DNA from: Sulfuricella denitrificans
Lineage (GTDB): Bacteria > Pseudomonadota > Gammaproteobacteria > Burkholderiales > Sulfuricellaceae
Direction: 5' to 3'
Assembly: GCA_002632355.1 (NCBI GenBank)
Contig: NSJJ01000003.1
Coordinates: 124,001 to 188,000, forward strand
DNA: 64,000 nucleotides
Below are positions 45,788 through 54,105 of this stretch, in pieces. The position numbers and the translations under genes are program-made. Under the pieces are notes generated by a model, which was given only the letters and a program-made list of their open reading frames with translations, was not told where the DNA came from and did no database searches. The first letter of the stretch is position 1. Every line of letters begins with the position of its first letter.

Positions 45788-46708
45788 ATGGAGATCAAAC
45801 ACTTTCTGCAATTCAAGGATCTGAGCGGCGACGAGTTCGAATACCTGTTCGAACGTACACGTTGGATCAAATCCCAGTTCAAGCAATACATTCCCTATCA
45901 TCCACTGCATGATCGCACTCTGGTCATGATCTTCGAGAAGGCCAGCACGCGCACCCGTCTTTCGTTCGAGGCGGGCATGCATCAGCTCGGGGGCAGTGCC
46001 ATTTACCTGAATACCCGCGATTCCCAGCTGGGACGCGGCGAGCCGGTGGAAGACGCTGCACAGGTGATCTCGCGCATGAGCGACCTGGTCATGATCCGCA
46101 CTTTCGAGCAGGAAATCATCGAACGTTTTGCGGCCAACTCCCGCGTACCGGTGATCAATGGCCTGACCAACGAATACCACCCGTGCCAGATACTGGCCGA
46201 CATCTTTACCTTCATCGAGCATCGCGGTTCGATCAGGGGCAAGACGGTAGCGTGGATTGGCGATTCCAACAATGTCTGCAATACATGGCTACAGGCCGCA
46301 GAAGTACTGGATTTCAATGTTCATGTTTCAACGCCTCCCGGCTATGAAGTCGAGCCCGAGCGCGCCGGCCTGTATGGAACCGATCATTACGAAGAATTCG
46401 CCGACCCGATGGAAGCCGCTCGCGGCGCAGACCTGGTCACGACCGACGTGTGGACCAGCATGGGTTTTGAAGCGGAGAATGCCGAGCGCATGAAGGCCTT
46501 TGCCGACTGGCAGGTGGATGCGGACATGATGCGTGTGGCTGCCAAAGATGCCCTGTTCATGCACTGCCTGCCTGCCCATCGCGGCGAAGAGGTTGCTGCC
46601 GAAGTGATTGACGGCCCGCACAGTGTGGTGTGGGATGAAGCAGAGAACCGCTTGCACGCCCAGAAGGCGCTGATGGAATTTCTCATGCTGGGAAAAATAA
46701 CTGCGTGA
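45788..46708 (+). CDS. argF: Ornithine carbamoyltransferase
   Basis: ArgF joins carbamoyl phosphate (made by CarAB) and ornithine to citrulline. The 306-aa protein has the carbamoyl-phosphate motif STRTR (FEKASTRTRLSFE), HPCQILAD, the ornithine-binding DVWTSMG and the catalytic HCLPAHRGEE. The ATG at 45788 starts the conserved MEIKHFLQF. Its TGA stop falls inside the first unit of a heptamer array that separates it from argG. Confidence 0.97.
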   Translation: MEIKHFLQFKDLSGDEFEYLFERTRWIKSQFKQYIPYHPLHDRTLVMIFEKASTRTRLSFEAGMHQLGGSAIYLNTRDSQLGRGEPVEDAAQVISRMSDLVMIRTFEQEIIERFAANSRVPVINGLTNEYHPCQILADIFTFIEHRGSIRGKTVAWIGDSNNVCNTWLQAAEVLDFNVHVSTPPGYEVEPERAGLYGTDHYEEFADPMEAARGADLVTTDVWTSMGFEAENAERMKAFADWQVDADMMRVAAKDALFMHCLPAHRGEEVAAEVIDGPHSVVWDEAENRLHAQKALMEFLMLGKITA

Positions 46709-46792
46709 TGGGTAATACGTGATGAGTGTTGGGGGTATCTCGAAAAATGCACATCACACATCACACATCACACATCACACATCACACATCAC
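46705..46792. repeat. Heptamer inverted array between argF and argG
   Basis: The right arm is six exact tandem copies of ACATCAC (46751-46792). The left arm is four degenerate heptamers, GTGATGG, GTAATAC, GTGATGA and GTGTTGG (46705-46732). Their GTGATG core is the complement of the right-arm CATCAC. The argF stop codon (46706-46708) lies in the first unit. The argG Shine-Dalgarno sequence (TGGAG) begins directly after the last unit. It is the third member of the family seen at 1156 and 8383, with different variable bases. Confidence 0.92.
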
Positions 46793-46803
46793 TGGAGTGT
46801 TAC

Positions 46804-48021
46804 ATGAGCAACATCAATAAAGTCGTGCTCGCCTATTCAGGCGGGCTGGATACCTCGGTTATCCTGAAGTGGCTGCAGGACAGCTATCAGTGCGAGGTCG
46901 TTACATTTACTGCAGATGTGGGCCAGGGTGAGGAACTTGAACCCGCACGTCAAAAGGCAAAAAATTTCGGTATCAAGGAAATCTACATCGACGACCTGCG
47001 CGAAGAGTTCGTGCGCGACTTTGTATTCCCGATGTTCCGCGCCAACACCGTGTACGAAGGCGAATACCTGCTTGGTACCTCGATCGCCCGGCCGCTGATC
47101 GCCAAGCGGCTGATTGAAATCGCAAAGGAAACCGGTGCTGTCGCAATTTCTCACGGCGCTACCGGGAAGGGTAACGACCAGGTGCGTTTCGAGCTGGGCG
47201 CTTACGCACTGAACCCGGAAATCAAGATCATCGCGCCATGGCGTGAGTGGGACCTGCTGTCGCGTGAGAAACTGCTGGCCTATGCCGAACAGCATGGGAT
47301 CCCGGTGGATATGAAGCATAAGCAAGGCGGTTCCCCCTATTCGATGGATGCCAACCTGCTGCACATCAGCTACGAAGGCCGCCACCTCGAAAATCCTGCG
47401 GCCGAGGCTGAAGAAGACATGTGGCGCTGGACCGTGTCGCCGGAAAAAGCTCCCGATCAGGCCGAGTATCTGGATATCGAATATGTAAATGGCGACCCTG
47501 TCGCCCTTAATGGAAAAAAACTGTCTCCGGCAGAAATGCTGGCCGAACTCAACCGCCTGGGCGGCAAGCACGGCATCGGCCGTCTCGATCTGGTGGAAAA
47601 CCGCTACGTCGGAATGAAATCGCGCGGTTGCTACGAAACACCTGGCGGCACCATCATGCTGAGAGCGCACCGTGCTATCGAGTCCATCACCCTGGACCGC
47701 GAAGTGGCGCACCTCAAGGATGACCTGATGCCCCGCTACGCCAGCCTGATTTACAATGGTTACTGGTGGGCGCCGGAGCGCAAGGCGCTACAGGTGCTGA
47801 TCGATCATACCCAGCACAACGTCAACGGCTGGGTGCGAGTGAAGCTGTATAAGGGCAACGTGATCGTGGTGGGTCGGGATTCCAAGACCGATTCCCTGTT
47901 CGATCCGACTATCGCCACCTTCGAAGACGATGCCGGCGCCTATAATCAGGCCGATGCCGGTGGCTTCATCAAGCTCAATGCCTTGCGCATGCGTATTGCC
48001 GCCAAGGCTGGACGTAAGTAG
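46804..48021 (+). CDS. argG: Argininosuccinate synthase
   Basis: ArgG couples citrulline and aspartate using ATP to make argininosuccinate. The 405-aa protein begins [20 protein letters not shown], with the PP-loop SGGLDTS. It also has [11 protein letters not shown] and the downstream NGYWWAPE typical of the short (non-fused) family. GGAG lies 7 nt before the ATG at 46804. A longer reading frame from a GTG at 46726 runs through the ACATCAC repeat and would add a His/Thr-rich leader. That extension is rejected as translated repeat. Confidence 0.97.
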   Translation: MSNINKVVLAYSGGLDTSVILKWLQDSYQCEVVTFTADVGQGEELEPARQKAKNFGIKEIYIDDLREEFVRDFVFPMFRANTVYEGEYLLGTSIARPLIAKRLIEIAKETGAVAISHGATGKGNDQVRFELGAYALNPEIKIIAPWREWDLLSREKLLAYAEQHGIPVDMKHKQGGSPYSMDANLLHISYEGRHLENPAAEAEEDMWRWTVSPEKAPDQAEYLDIEYVNGDPVALNGKKLSPAEMLAELNRLGGKHGIGRLDLVENRYVGMKSRGCYETPGGTIMLRAHRAIESITLDREVAHLKDDLMPRYASLIYNGYWWAPERKALQVLIDHTQHNVNGWVRVKLYKGNVIVVGRDSKTDSLFDPTIATFEDDAGAYNQADAGGFIKLNALRMRIAAKAGRK

Positions 48022-48033
48022 CAAAGCGGTGAA

Positions 48034-48243
48034 ATGATGGGCTGGACTGAAGAACAGGTTTCTGAATTTGGCCTGACCTTTGGTGTCGGTGCCTTCATGC
48101 TCTACATGCTGTTCATCATCGGCGAGCTGGCATGGAGATCAAAGGCAGGAAAAACCGGCACCTTCGTGCTTTTTTTCGTTCTGTCTTTCGGCATGCTGGG
48201 GTTCGTCGCCAAGGCAGTCATTCAAAAATTATGGGGAATCTGA
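48034..48243 (+). CDS. DUF2788 small membrane protein
   Basis: A 69-aa protein with two hydrophobic helices (about 14-34 and 43-63) joined by a short basic loop (WRSKAGKTG), matching the DUF2788 family. No function is known. It starts 12 nt after argG and stops 1 nt before ppnP, so it is probably expressed from the same transcript. An ATG 3 nt further on is an alternative start. Confidence 0.8.
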   Translation: MMGWTEEQVSEFGLTFGVGAFMLYMLFIIGELAWRSKAGKTGTFVLFFVLSFGMLGFVAKAVIQKLWGI

Positions 48244-48244
48244 G

Positions 48245-48556
48245 ATGTCGCAGTTCGACAATGTATCTGTAGTCAAAAAAGCCAATGTCTATTTCGATGG
48301 CAAGTGCGTTTCCCACACCGTGCAGTTTCCTGATGGAACAAAAAAGACCGTGGGCGTGATTTTCCCTTCCAGCCTGGTATTCAATACCGGCGCGCCTGAG
48401 ATCATGGAGATCAACGGCGGTGTGTGCAAGGTTCGCCTCAAGGGTGAAAATGAGTGGAAAACGTACCAGGCGGGTGAAAAATTCAGCGTGCCTGGCAACA
48501 GCAGTTTTGACATCGAAACCGTGGAATTGCTGGATTACGTCTGCCACTTTGCCTAG
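48245..48556 (+). CDS. ppnP: Pyrimidine/purine nucleoside phosphorylase PpnP
   Basis: A 103-aa single-domain cupin of the PpnP (YaiE, DUF1255) family. The E. coli member phosphorolyses several purine and pyrimidine nucleosides. Visible features are the [18 protein letters not shown] strand pair, [20 protein letters not shown] and a C-terminal YVCHF. The ATG at 48245 gives the family length. It follows DUF2788 with a 1-nt gap and has GGGGAA as ribosome binding site. Confidence 0.92.
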   Translation: MSQFDNVSVVKKANVYFDGKCVSHTVQFPDGTKKTVGVIFPSSLVFNTGAPEIMEINGGVCKVRLKGENEWKTYQAGEKFSVPGNSSFDIETVELLDYVCHFA

Positions 48557-48588
48557 GGCGCGACAATACTAAATTTCAGGAGCCGGAC

Positions 48589-49074
48589 ATGCCTTCATTC
48601 GATATCGTTTCCGAAGTGGACAAGCAGGAACTGCGCAACGCAGTGGACCAGGCCAACAAGGTGGTCAGCGGCCGTTTTGATTTCAAGGGTTCCGATTCTC
48701 GCGTTGAACAGGCGGAGTATGTGCTGACTCTTTTTGCCGATGACGACTTCAAGCTGGATCAGGTGTTCGATATTCTCAACCAGACTTTCGGCAAGCGCGG
48801 CATTGATGTGAGCTGCCTGGACAAGGGCAAGATCGAGAAGATCAGCGGCAACAAGGTCAAGCAGACCATCACTGTGAAAACCGGCGTGGAGACTGATCTG
48901 GCGAAGAAGATCGTCAAGCTGATCAAGGACAGCAAGCTCAAGGTCCAGGCCAGCATTCAGGGCGATGCGGTACGCGTGACTGGTGCCAAGCGGGATCTGT
49001 TGCAGGACACGATTGCCCTGGTAAAGAAATCCATTACCGACTTCCCTTTGCAATACCAGAATTTCCGCGATTAA
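48589..49074 (+). CDS. yajQ: YajQ-family nucleotide-binding protein
   Basis: A 161-aa protein of two repeated alpha/beta (RNP-like) modules, with the family start [10 protein letters not shown] and the GRFDFKGS motif. Members bind nucleotides or RNA, and a Xanthomonas homologue (XC_3703) is a c-di-GMP receptor. Here only general nucleotide binding can be claimed. AGGAG precedes the ATG. Confidence 0.93.
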   Translation: MPSFDIVSEVDKQELRNAVDQANKVVSGRFDFKGSDSRVEQAEYVLTLFADDDFKLDQVFDILNQTFGKRGIDVSCLDKGKIEKISGNKVKQTITVKTGVETDLAKKIVKLIKDSKLKVQASIQGDAVRVTGAKRDLLQDTIALVKKSITDFPLQYQNFRD

Positions 49075-49096
49075 AACCTTTACCCAGGGGGCTGGC

Positions 49097-49657
49097 ATGC
49101 CAAAAGTACTTGTTCCCCTCGCCGCTGGCTGCGAAGAGCTTGAAGCTGTCACCATTATCGACCTGCTGCGTCGTGCCGGAATCGATGTGGTAGTCGCGGG
49201 ATTGCAGCCCGGTATTGTGAAAGCCAGCCGGGGCACGCTTCTGGTGCCGGATTGCACGCTGGATGTGGCCCTGCATGAGCATTTCGACATGGTGGTGCTA
49301 CCCGGCGGGATGCCTGGCATGACCCATCTCAGGGACGATCCACGTATCATCCCCCTGTTGCAGAAAATGGCGCAGGACGGCAAATATACCTGCGCAATCT
49401 GTGCCGCCCCGGCGGTACTCGCCGAGGCCGGTCTACTAAAGGGCAAGTCGGCAACCAGTTATCCCGGATTCGTGGATGCAATGAAGCTGCCTGACACCAC
49501 TTTCAGCAATGAACCGGTAGTGAGGGATGGCAAGGTGATTACCTCGCGCGGCCCGGGTACGGCGATGGATTTTTCTCTCGAACTGATCGAGATGCTGGCC
49601 GGGCGCGTCCGGAGGGACGAAGTGGAAGCCGGCTTGCAACGTCCTGGAAAATACTGA
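49097..49657 (+). CDS. yajL: DJ-1/YajL-family protein
   Basis: A 186-aa DJ-1/PfpI-fold protein. The reactive cysteine is Cys102 in AICAAPAVLA, and the supporting glutamate is in GCEELEAV near the N-terminus. In E. coli YajL the fold protects proteins against oxidative and carbonyl damage; the detailed activity is debated. GGGG precedes the ATG. It is 22 nt after yajQ, so the two are likely co-transcribed. Confidence 0.92.
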   Translation: MPKVLVPLAAGCEELEAVTIIDLLRRAGIDVVVAGLQPGIVKASRGTLLVPDCTLDVALHEHFDMVVLPGGMPGMTHLRDDPRIIPLLQKMAQDGKYTCAICAAPAVLAEAGLLKGKSATSYPGFVDAMKLPDTTFSNEPVVRDGKVITSRGPGTAMDFSLELIEMLAGRVRRDEVEAGLQRPGKY

Positions 49658-49667
49658 AGAGGCGGAT

Positions 49668-50036
49668 ATGAACATTACCGTGCTGGATCATGCGCATCTC
49701 CCGGAAGATGCCCGATTCCCCATTCTCAAGGCGACAAAATACAGCTGGCAGGAATATCCACAACTCACCCTGGCGCAGATTGGTGAGAATTGCTGGCGCA
49801 CGCATGTCATCATCACGCTTGGTACCGAATTGCCTGCCGAAGTACTGGACAAGCTTCCCATGCTGAAACTGGTCATCGAAGCCAAAGACGGGCTGGTGGA
49901 CCTGGAAACTGCCCTCGCACGCGGCATCGTTGTCAGCCGTCCGCCGGATGGACTGAGCTATAGCCACTTCTGCCAGGAAGCGGTGGACATCATCGACGAT
50001 TTCATAGCCGGCAAGCTCCGCCACTGCCTGATCTGA
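49668..50036 (+). CDS. Half-size 2-hydroxyacid dehydrogenase-like protein
   Basis: A 122-aa protein resembling only the N-terminal catalytic subdomain of D-isomer 2-hydroxyacid dehydrogenases (HIIITLGTELPAEVLDKL-like text: HVIITLGTELPAEVLDKLP, then LKLVIEAKDGLVDLETALARG, which parallels the VxxAGVGxDNVDLxAAxxRGI motif). The whole NAD-binding Rossmann domain and the catalytic His/Glu/Arg are missing; full enzymes are about 310-330 aa. The reading frame is intact, with AGGCGGA ahead of the ATG and a 10-nt spacing from yajL, so it may be a functional small ligand-binding protein rather than debris. The C-terminal helix (FCQEAVDIIDDFIAGKL) looks like the returning helix of the catalytic subdomain. 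Confidence 0.65.
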   Translation: MNITVLDHAHLPEDARFPILKATKYSWQEYPQLTLAQIGENCWRTHVIITLGTELPAEVLDKLPMLKLVIEAKDGLVDLETALARGIVVSRPPDGLSYSHFCQEAVDIIDDFIAGKLRHCLI

Positions 50037-50047
50037 CTTTTCTTCAA

Positions 50048-50088
50048 GCTCCGGGCTACAATAAAGGCATTCATGCCAAACCCGGAGC
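50048..50088 (+). promoter_or_regulatory. Hairpin burying the RBS of the CPSF-like RNase gene
   Basis: GCTCCGGG (50048-50055) pairs perfectly with CCCGGAGC (50081-50088). An inner GGCAT-TC-ATGCC hairpin occupies 50066-50077. The right arm contains GGAG (50084-50087), the ribosome binding site of the gene starting at 50095. A -10-like TACAAT (50057-50062) lies inside the loop. Transcripts arriving from upstream could hide the site, whereas a transcript starting near 50069 would lack the left arm. Confidence 0.6.
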
Positions 50089-50094
50089 AATGCA

Positions 50095-51501
50095 ATGAAA
50101 ATTCAATTCCATGGTGCCAGTCGTGAAGTGACTGGTTCCTGTTACGTGCTTGAAGCTGATGGCGTACGCTTTCTCGTCGACTGCGGCATGTTTCAGGGCG
50201 GACGCGAGGCGCGTGACAAAAACTACGCGGCTTTCGAATTCAATCCGCGCGAGATCGACTTCGTGTTGCTCACCCATGCGCATATCGATCACTCCGGGAT
50301 GCTGCCACGCCTCGTCGCCGAAGGCTTCAGCGGGCCGATATACACCACGCAGGCCACGGCGGAACTGCTTCAGATCATGTTGCGCGATTCGGCGCATATT
50401 CAGGAAAAGGAAGCCGATTGGGGGCAGTATTCCCGGGGCCGGAATTCGCGCAAGGCCCGGGATACAGAAGTCAAACCACTCTATACCCTGGACCAGGCGG
50501 AAGTCTGTCTCGGCCAGTTGCAGCCGGTTGTTTACGATGCCGACCTGTCTCCCCATGCCCTGGTGCGCTGCAAGTTTCGCGAGGCAGGGCATATTCTCGG
50601 TTCCGCGATTATTGAAGTCTGGGTGGACGATGCCGGGCAGCATAAGAAACTGGTGTTTTCCGGCGATCTCGGCAACGCAGGCCAGCCTATTTTGCAGGAC
50701 CCCGCCATCATAGAATCTGCCGATGTATTGCTGATCGAATCGACTTATGGCGATCGTCTGCACAAGACCCTGGACCAGACCATGGATGAGCTGGTGCATG
50801 CCATTACCGATACCCTCAAGCGCAAGGGCGGAAACGTCATCATCCCGGCCTTCACGGTAGGGCGCACGCAGGAAATCCTTTACTTGCTGTACGACCTGAC
50901 GCGGCAGGGGCGGCTGCACGATCTCAATATCTATGTCGATTCGCCCATGGCAACCAGCGCGACCGAAATCACCATGAAGCATATCGAACTGATGGACACG
51001 GAAGCGCGTGGCCTGATGCAGTGGTTGAAGCGTGGGCAGAATGTGCCGCAGGTACGATTCACCCAGAGCGTGGAAGAATCGATGGCGCTGAACCAAATCA
51101 AGGGCGGCGCCATCATCCTCTCCGCCAGCGGCATGTGCGATGCCGGGCGCATCAAGCATCACCTCAGCTACAACCTGGGACGGACAGAGTGCTCGGTGCT
51201 GATCACCGGGTTCCAGGCGGGCGGCACGCTAGGGCGGCGACTGGTGGATGGCGCCAAGATCGTACGTATTTTTGGCCGTGATGTTCCGGTGCGTGCCGAT
51301 CTGTACACCATCGGCGGCCTTTCCGCCCATGCGGACCAGGCCGGTTTGCTGTCCTGGCTGGGGCATTTCAGGAAGCCGCCTCATCATACCTTCATTGTCC
51401 ATGGCGAAGAGAATGTCGCTTTCGGCTTTGCCGACCTGATCCGCGAAAACTGGAACTGGCATGTCGAAGTGCCAGGGTATAAGGACGAATTCGAGCTATG
51501 A
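50095..51501 (+). CDS. MBL-fold/beta-CASP ribonuclease (CPSF-type)
   Basis: A 468-aa metallo-beta-lactamase/beta-CASP/RMMBL protein of the archaeal/eukaryotic CPSF-73-like and bacterial YhfI/TTHA0252-like group, predicted to be an RNase. The zinc motif THAHIDHSG (His61, His63, Asp65, His66) is intact. FREAGHILGS and the FSGDLG aspartate follow, then the beta-CASP region (FTVGRTQEILYLL) and the C-terminal LSAHAD and HGE histidines. GGAG is 7 nt from the ATG but lies in a hairpin. A two-codon ATG-CAA-TGA overlaps the start. The stop overlaps dacB by ATGA. Confidence 0.9.
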   Translation: MKIQFHGASREVTGSCYVLEADGVRFLVDCGMFQGGREARDKNYAAFEFNPREIDFVLLTHAHIDHSGMLPRLVAEGFSGPIYTTQATAELLQIMLRDSAHIQEKEADWGQYSRGRNSRKARDTEVKPLYTLDQAEVCLGQLQPVVYDADLSPHALVRCKFREAGHILGSAIIEVWVDDAGQHKKLVFSGDLGNAGQPILQDPAIIESADVLLIESTYGDRLHKTLDQTMDELVHAITDTLKRKGGNVIIPAFTVGRTQEILYLLYDLTRQGRLHDLNIYVDSPMATSATEITMKHIELMDTEARGLMQWLKRGQNVPQVRFTQSVEESMALNQIKGGAIILSASGMCDAGRIKHHLSYNLGRTECSVLITGFQAGGTLGRRLVDGAKIVRIFGRDVPVRADLYTIGGLSAHADQAGLLSWLGHFRKPPHHTFIVHGEENVAFGFADLIRENWNWHVEVPGYKDEFEL

Positions 51502-52916
51502 CCCCATGGCGCAGGTGCCTGCTGCTGTGTTTCTCGCTATGGTGCTTGCCTGCAGCAGCGGATTCCTTGCCCGCATCCGTGCGTACCGCCCTCAGGGAGG
51601 CCGGATTGCCTGCGGCCAGTCTGGGCGTATGGGTGCAGGATACCCAGGCGAAGGAGGCGCTGCTGGAAGCGGGTGCGGAGCGGGCCATGAATCCGGCTTC
51701 AACCATGAAGCTGGTGACCACTTACGCTGCACTTGAGTTACTGGGCCCCGCCTATCGCTGGAAAACAGAGTCTTATGCCACTGAGCCATTGGCAGGCGAA
51801 GCCCTGAATGGCAGCCTGATCCTCAAGGGCTACGGAGACCCCAGGCTCACCCTGGAAAATTTCTGGTTGCTGCTGCGCGACTTGCGCCAGCGCGGCGTGC
51901 GCGACATCCGAGGCGGCGTGATCCTGGACCAGAGCTATTTCGAGCCTGCCGCGCACGACCCGGCGGCATTCGATAACGAGCCGCTGCGCGCCTACAATGC
52001 TTTTCCCCAGGCTTTGCTGGTGAATTTCAACGCCATCCGGGTTCGTTTGCTGCCGCAGGCGGATAACAAATCGCTCAGGGCAGTCGCGGACCCGGCGCCG
52101 CCTTCGCTGAAAGTGCTCAATAACATCGAGATGGATGCCGGACCCTGCGGCGACTGGCGCGAGGGCATTGCCACGGAGGTGAAAACGGCAGGAGCGGAGC
52201 GAGCACTGACTTTGCGTGGACGCTTCCCCGTTGCCTGCGGTGAAAAGAGTTTCAACCTCAATCTGCTGCCGAACGGCAGCTATGTGGATGGCGTGTTCCG
52301 CCTGTTATGGGAAGAACTGGGCGGCACGCTGAACGGCAGTGTCCGGGCCGGAGAACTGCCGCCGGGAGCGCTCCTGCTGGCGCGTTTCGATTCGCCTCCG
52401 CTGGGCGATGCGATTCGCGATATCAATAAATTCAGCAACAACGTCATGGCGCGGCAATTGTTCCTGACGCTGGGGGCCGAGCAATCCGGCCCGCCCGCCA
52501 CGCCGCACAAGGGCGCAGAGGCGATCGAAAACTGGCTGGCGGCGAAGGGCATGAATTTCCCCGAACTAGTACTGGAAAACGGCTCCGGTTTGTCGCGCCT
52601 GGAACGCATCAGCCCCAGACATCTCGGCATGCTGCTGGCGAGCGCCAGCAACACCCCGGTATTCGGCGAATTCGAATCTTCGCTGCCCATCGTCGCGGTG
52701 GATGGCACCATGAAAAAACGTCTGCGGGATCATGCGGTCGCCGGCCATGCCCATATCAAGACCGGTTCGCTGGAGGGCGTGCGCAGCCTGGCCGGATATG
52801 TGTTCGATGCCAGGGGACGGCGCATGGCCGTGGTGGCAATGGTCAACCATCCCCGCGCCAGCGCGGCGCGCCCGGCGCTGGATGCCTTGCTGCAATGGGT
52901 CTATGAGCGCAATTAA
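51498..52916 (+). CDS. dacB: D-alanyl-D-alanine carboxypeptidase/endopeptidase PBP4
   Basis: A periplasmic class C low-molecular-weight PBP that trims or splits peptidoglycan cross-links. The 472-aa precursor has a signal peptide (about 1-21). The active-site SxxK is STMK (Ser68, Lys71). SNN (FSNNVMARQ) and KTG (KTGSLEGVRSLAGY) follow, and the long insertion domain between SxxK and SxN is typical of PBP4. It overlaps the RNase gene by four bases and the following MFS gene by 14. Confidence 0.94.
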   Translation: MTPWRRCLLLCFSLWCLPAAADSLPASVRTALREAGLPAASLGVWVQDTQAKEALLEAGAERAMNPASTMKLVTTYAALELLGPAYRWKTESYATEPLAGEALNGSLILKGYGDPRLTLENFWLLLRDLRQRGVRDIRGGVILDQSYFEPAAHDPAAFDNEPLRAYNAFPQALLVNFNAIRVRLLPQADNKSLRAVADPAPPSLKVLNNIEMDAGPCGDWREGIATEVKTAGAERALTLRGRFPVACGEKSFNLNLLPNGSYVDGVFRLLWEELGGTLNGSVRAGELPPGALLLARFDSPPLGDAIRDINKFSNNVMARQLFLTLGAEQSGPPATPHKGAEAIENWLAAKGMNFPELVLENGSGLSRLERISPRHLGMLLASASNTPVFGEFESSLPIVAVDGTMKKRLRDHAVAGHAHIKTGSLEGVRSLAGYVFDARGRRMAVVAMVNHPRASAARPALDALLQWVYERN

Positions 52917-54099
52917 TTCGCTCTTCAGGCTGCCCGCGGCGGTATGGCTGCTGGGACTGGTCAGCCTGCTTAACGACAGTGCCAGCGAGCTGGTCTACCC
53001 ATTGCTGCCGCTCTATCTGGCATCGGTGCTGATGGCTGGCCCCAAGGCGCTGGGCATCATCGAGGGCATCGCCGAAGCCACCGGCAGCCTGCTCAAGCTC
53101 TTCGCCGGGGTGCTGGCCGACCGGCTGGGTTCCACCAAGTACTGGGTCGCCGGCGGCTACAGTCTGGCCGCACTGGGGCGGCCGCTGCTGGCGTTGGCGA
53201 CTTCCTGGCCGATGGTGCTGGCGCTGCGTTTTGCCGACCGGGTGGGAAAAGGGCTGCGCACCTCGCCGCGCGATGCCCTGCTGGCACTGAGCGTCGCGCC
53301 GGAACAGCGTGGTCTGGCATTCGGCGTGCATCGTGCCATGGACAATGCCGGCGCTGTGATCGGGCCGCTGCTCGCAGCCTGGCTGCTGTCGCGGCACATG
53401 CCGATCCGCGAGATCCTGCTGTGGACCCTGGTTCCGGGCAGTCTGGCCGTGCTGCTGGCGCTCTCCATCCGGGAGCCGGAACGTGGCCCGCAGATGGCCC
53501 GGCCCCCGTTCAGCTGGAGGCTGGAGGGGTTCCCGCCGGTGTATAAGCGCTATCTGCTGGTGCTGGCGCTGTTCACCCTGGGCAACTCCTCCAACATGTT
53601 TCTGCTCTTGCGCGCCCGTGAAATGGGTGTGCCGGATTATCAGGTGCCGCTGCTGTGGGCGCTGGTCTCGCTCGTCGCCATGCTGTTTTCCACGCCGCTG
53701 TCGGCCCTGTCCGACCGGCTGGGCCGGGTGCGCCTGATCGTTTCCGGCTGGGCGGTATATGGCCTGTTCTATCTGTTGCTGGGCTTGAACGGCCACGTGC
53801 TGTGGCTGCTGTGGCCCCTGTTCGCCTTCTACGGCCTGTTCCTCGCCGCGACCGAGGGCGCGGAAAAAGCCCTGGTTGCCGATCTTGCACCACAAAATTT
53901 GCTGGGTACGGCCTATGGCTGGTTCAACCTCACGGCCGGCCTGCTGTTACTGCCGGCTTCTTTCCTTTTTGGCTGGCTGTGGCAGGGCTTCAGCCCGGAG
54001 TTGGCCTTTGGGTTTTCGGCATCCTGTGCGGTTCTGGCGGCCCTGCTGCTGAAATTCTGGGTGGCGCCGCAGACGTCAATAAACCGGTTTCTTGACTGA
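52903..54099 (+). CDS. MFS transporter
   Basis: A 398-aa major facilitator superfamily permease with about 12 transmembrane helices. The loop 2-3 motif is LLKLFAGVLADRLGSTKYW, similar to the GxLaDrxGrr signature, and its second-half repeat is TPLSALSDRLGRVRL. The NDSASELVYPLLPLYL start resembles a group of bacterial MFS proteins annotated only as general permeases. Substrate unknown. The ATG at 52903 lies inside the end of dacB (14-nt overlap), which fits the tight packing of this stretch; codon use is notably G+C-rich. Confidence 0.87.
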   Translation: MSAINSLFRLPAAVWLLGLVSLLNDSASELVYPLLPLYLASVLMAGPKALGIIEGIAEATGSLLKLFAGVLADRLGSTKYWVAGGYSLAALGRPLLALATSWPMVLALRFADRVGKGLRTSPRDALLALSVAPEQRGLAFGVHRAMDNAGAVIGPLLAAWLLSRHMPIREILLWTLVPGSLAVLLALSIREPERGPQMARPPFSWRLEGFPPVYKRYLLVLALFTLGNSSNMFLLLRAREMGVPDYQVPLLWALVSLVAMLFSTPLSALSDRLGRVRLIVSGWAVYGLFYLLLGLNGHVLWLLWPLFAFYGLFLAATEGAEKALVADLAPQNLLGTAYGWFNLTAGLLLLPASFLFGWLWQGFSPELAFGFSASCAVLAALLLKFWVAPQTSINRFLD

Positions 54100-54105
54100 G
54101 AAAAG

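Noticed and set aside
46751-46792. ACATCAC tandem array considered as a CRISPR-like or coding repeat.
   Set aside because: Units are 7 bp and contiguous, without spacers. As coding sequence they would only add a repeat-derived leader to ArgG upstream of its conserved start.
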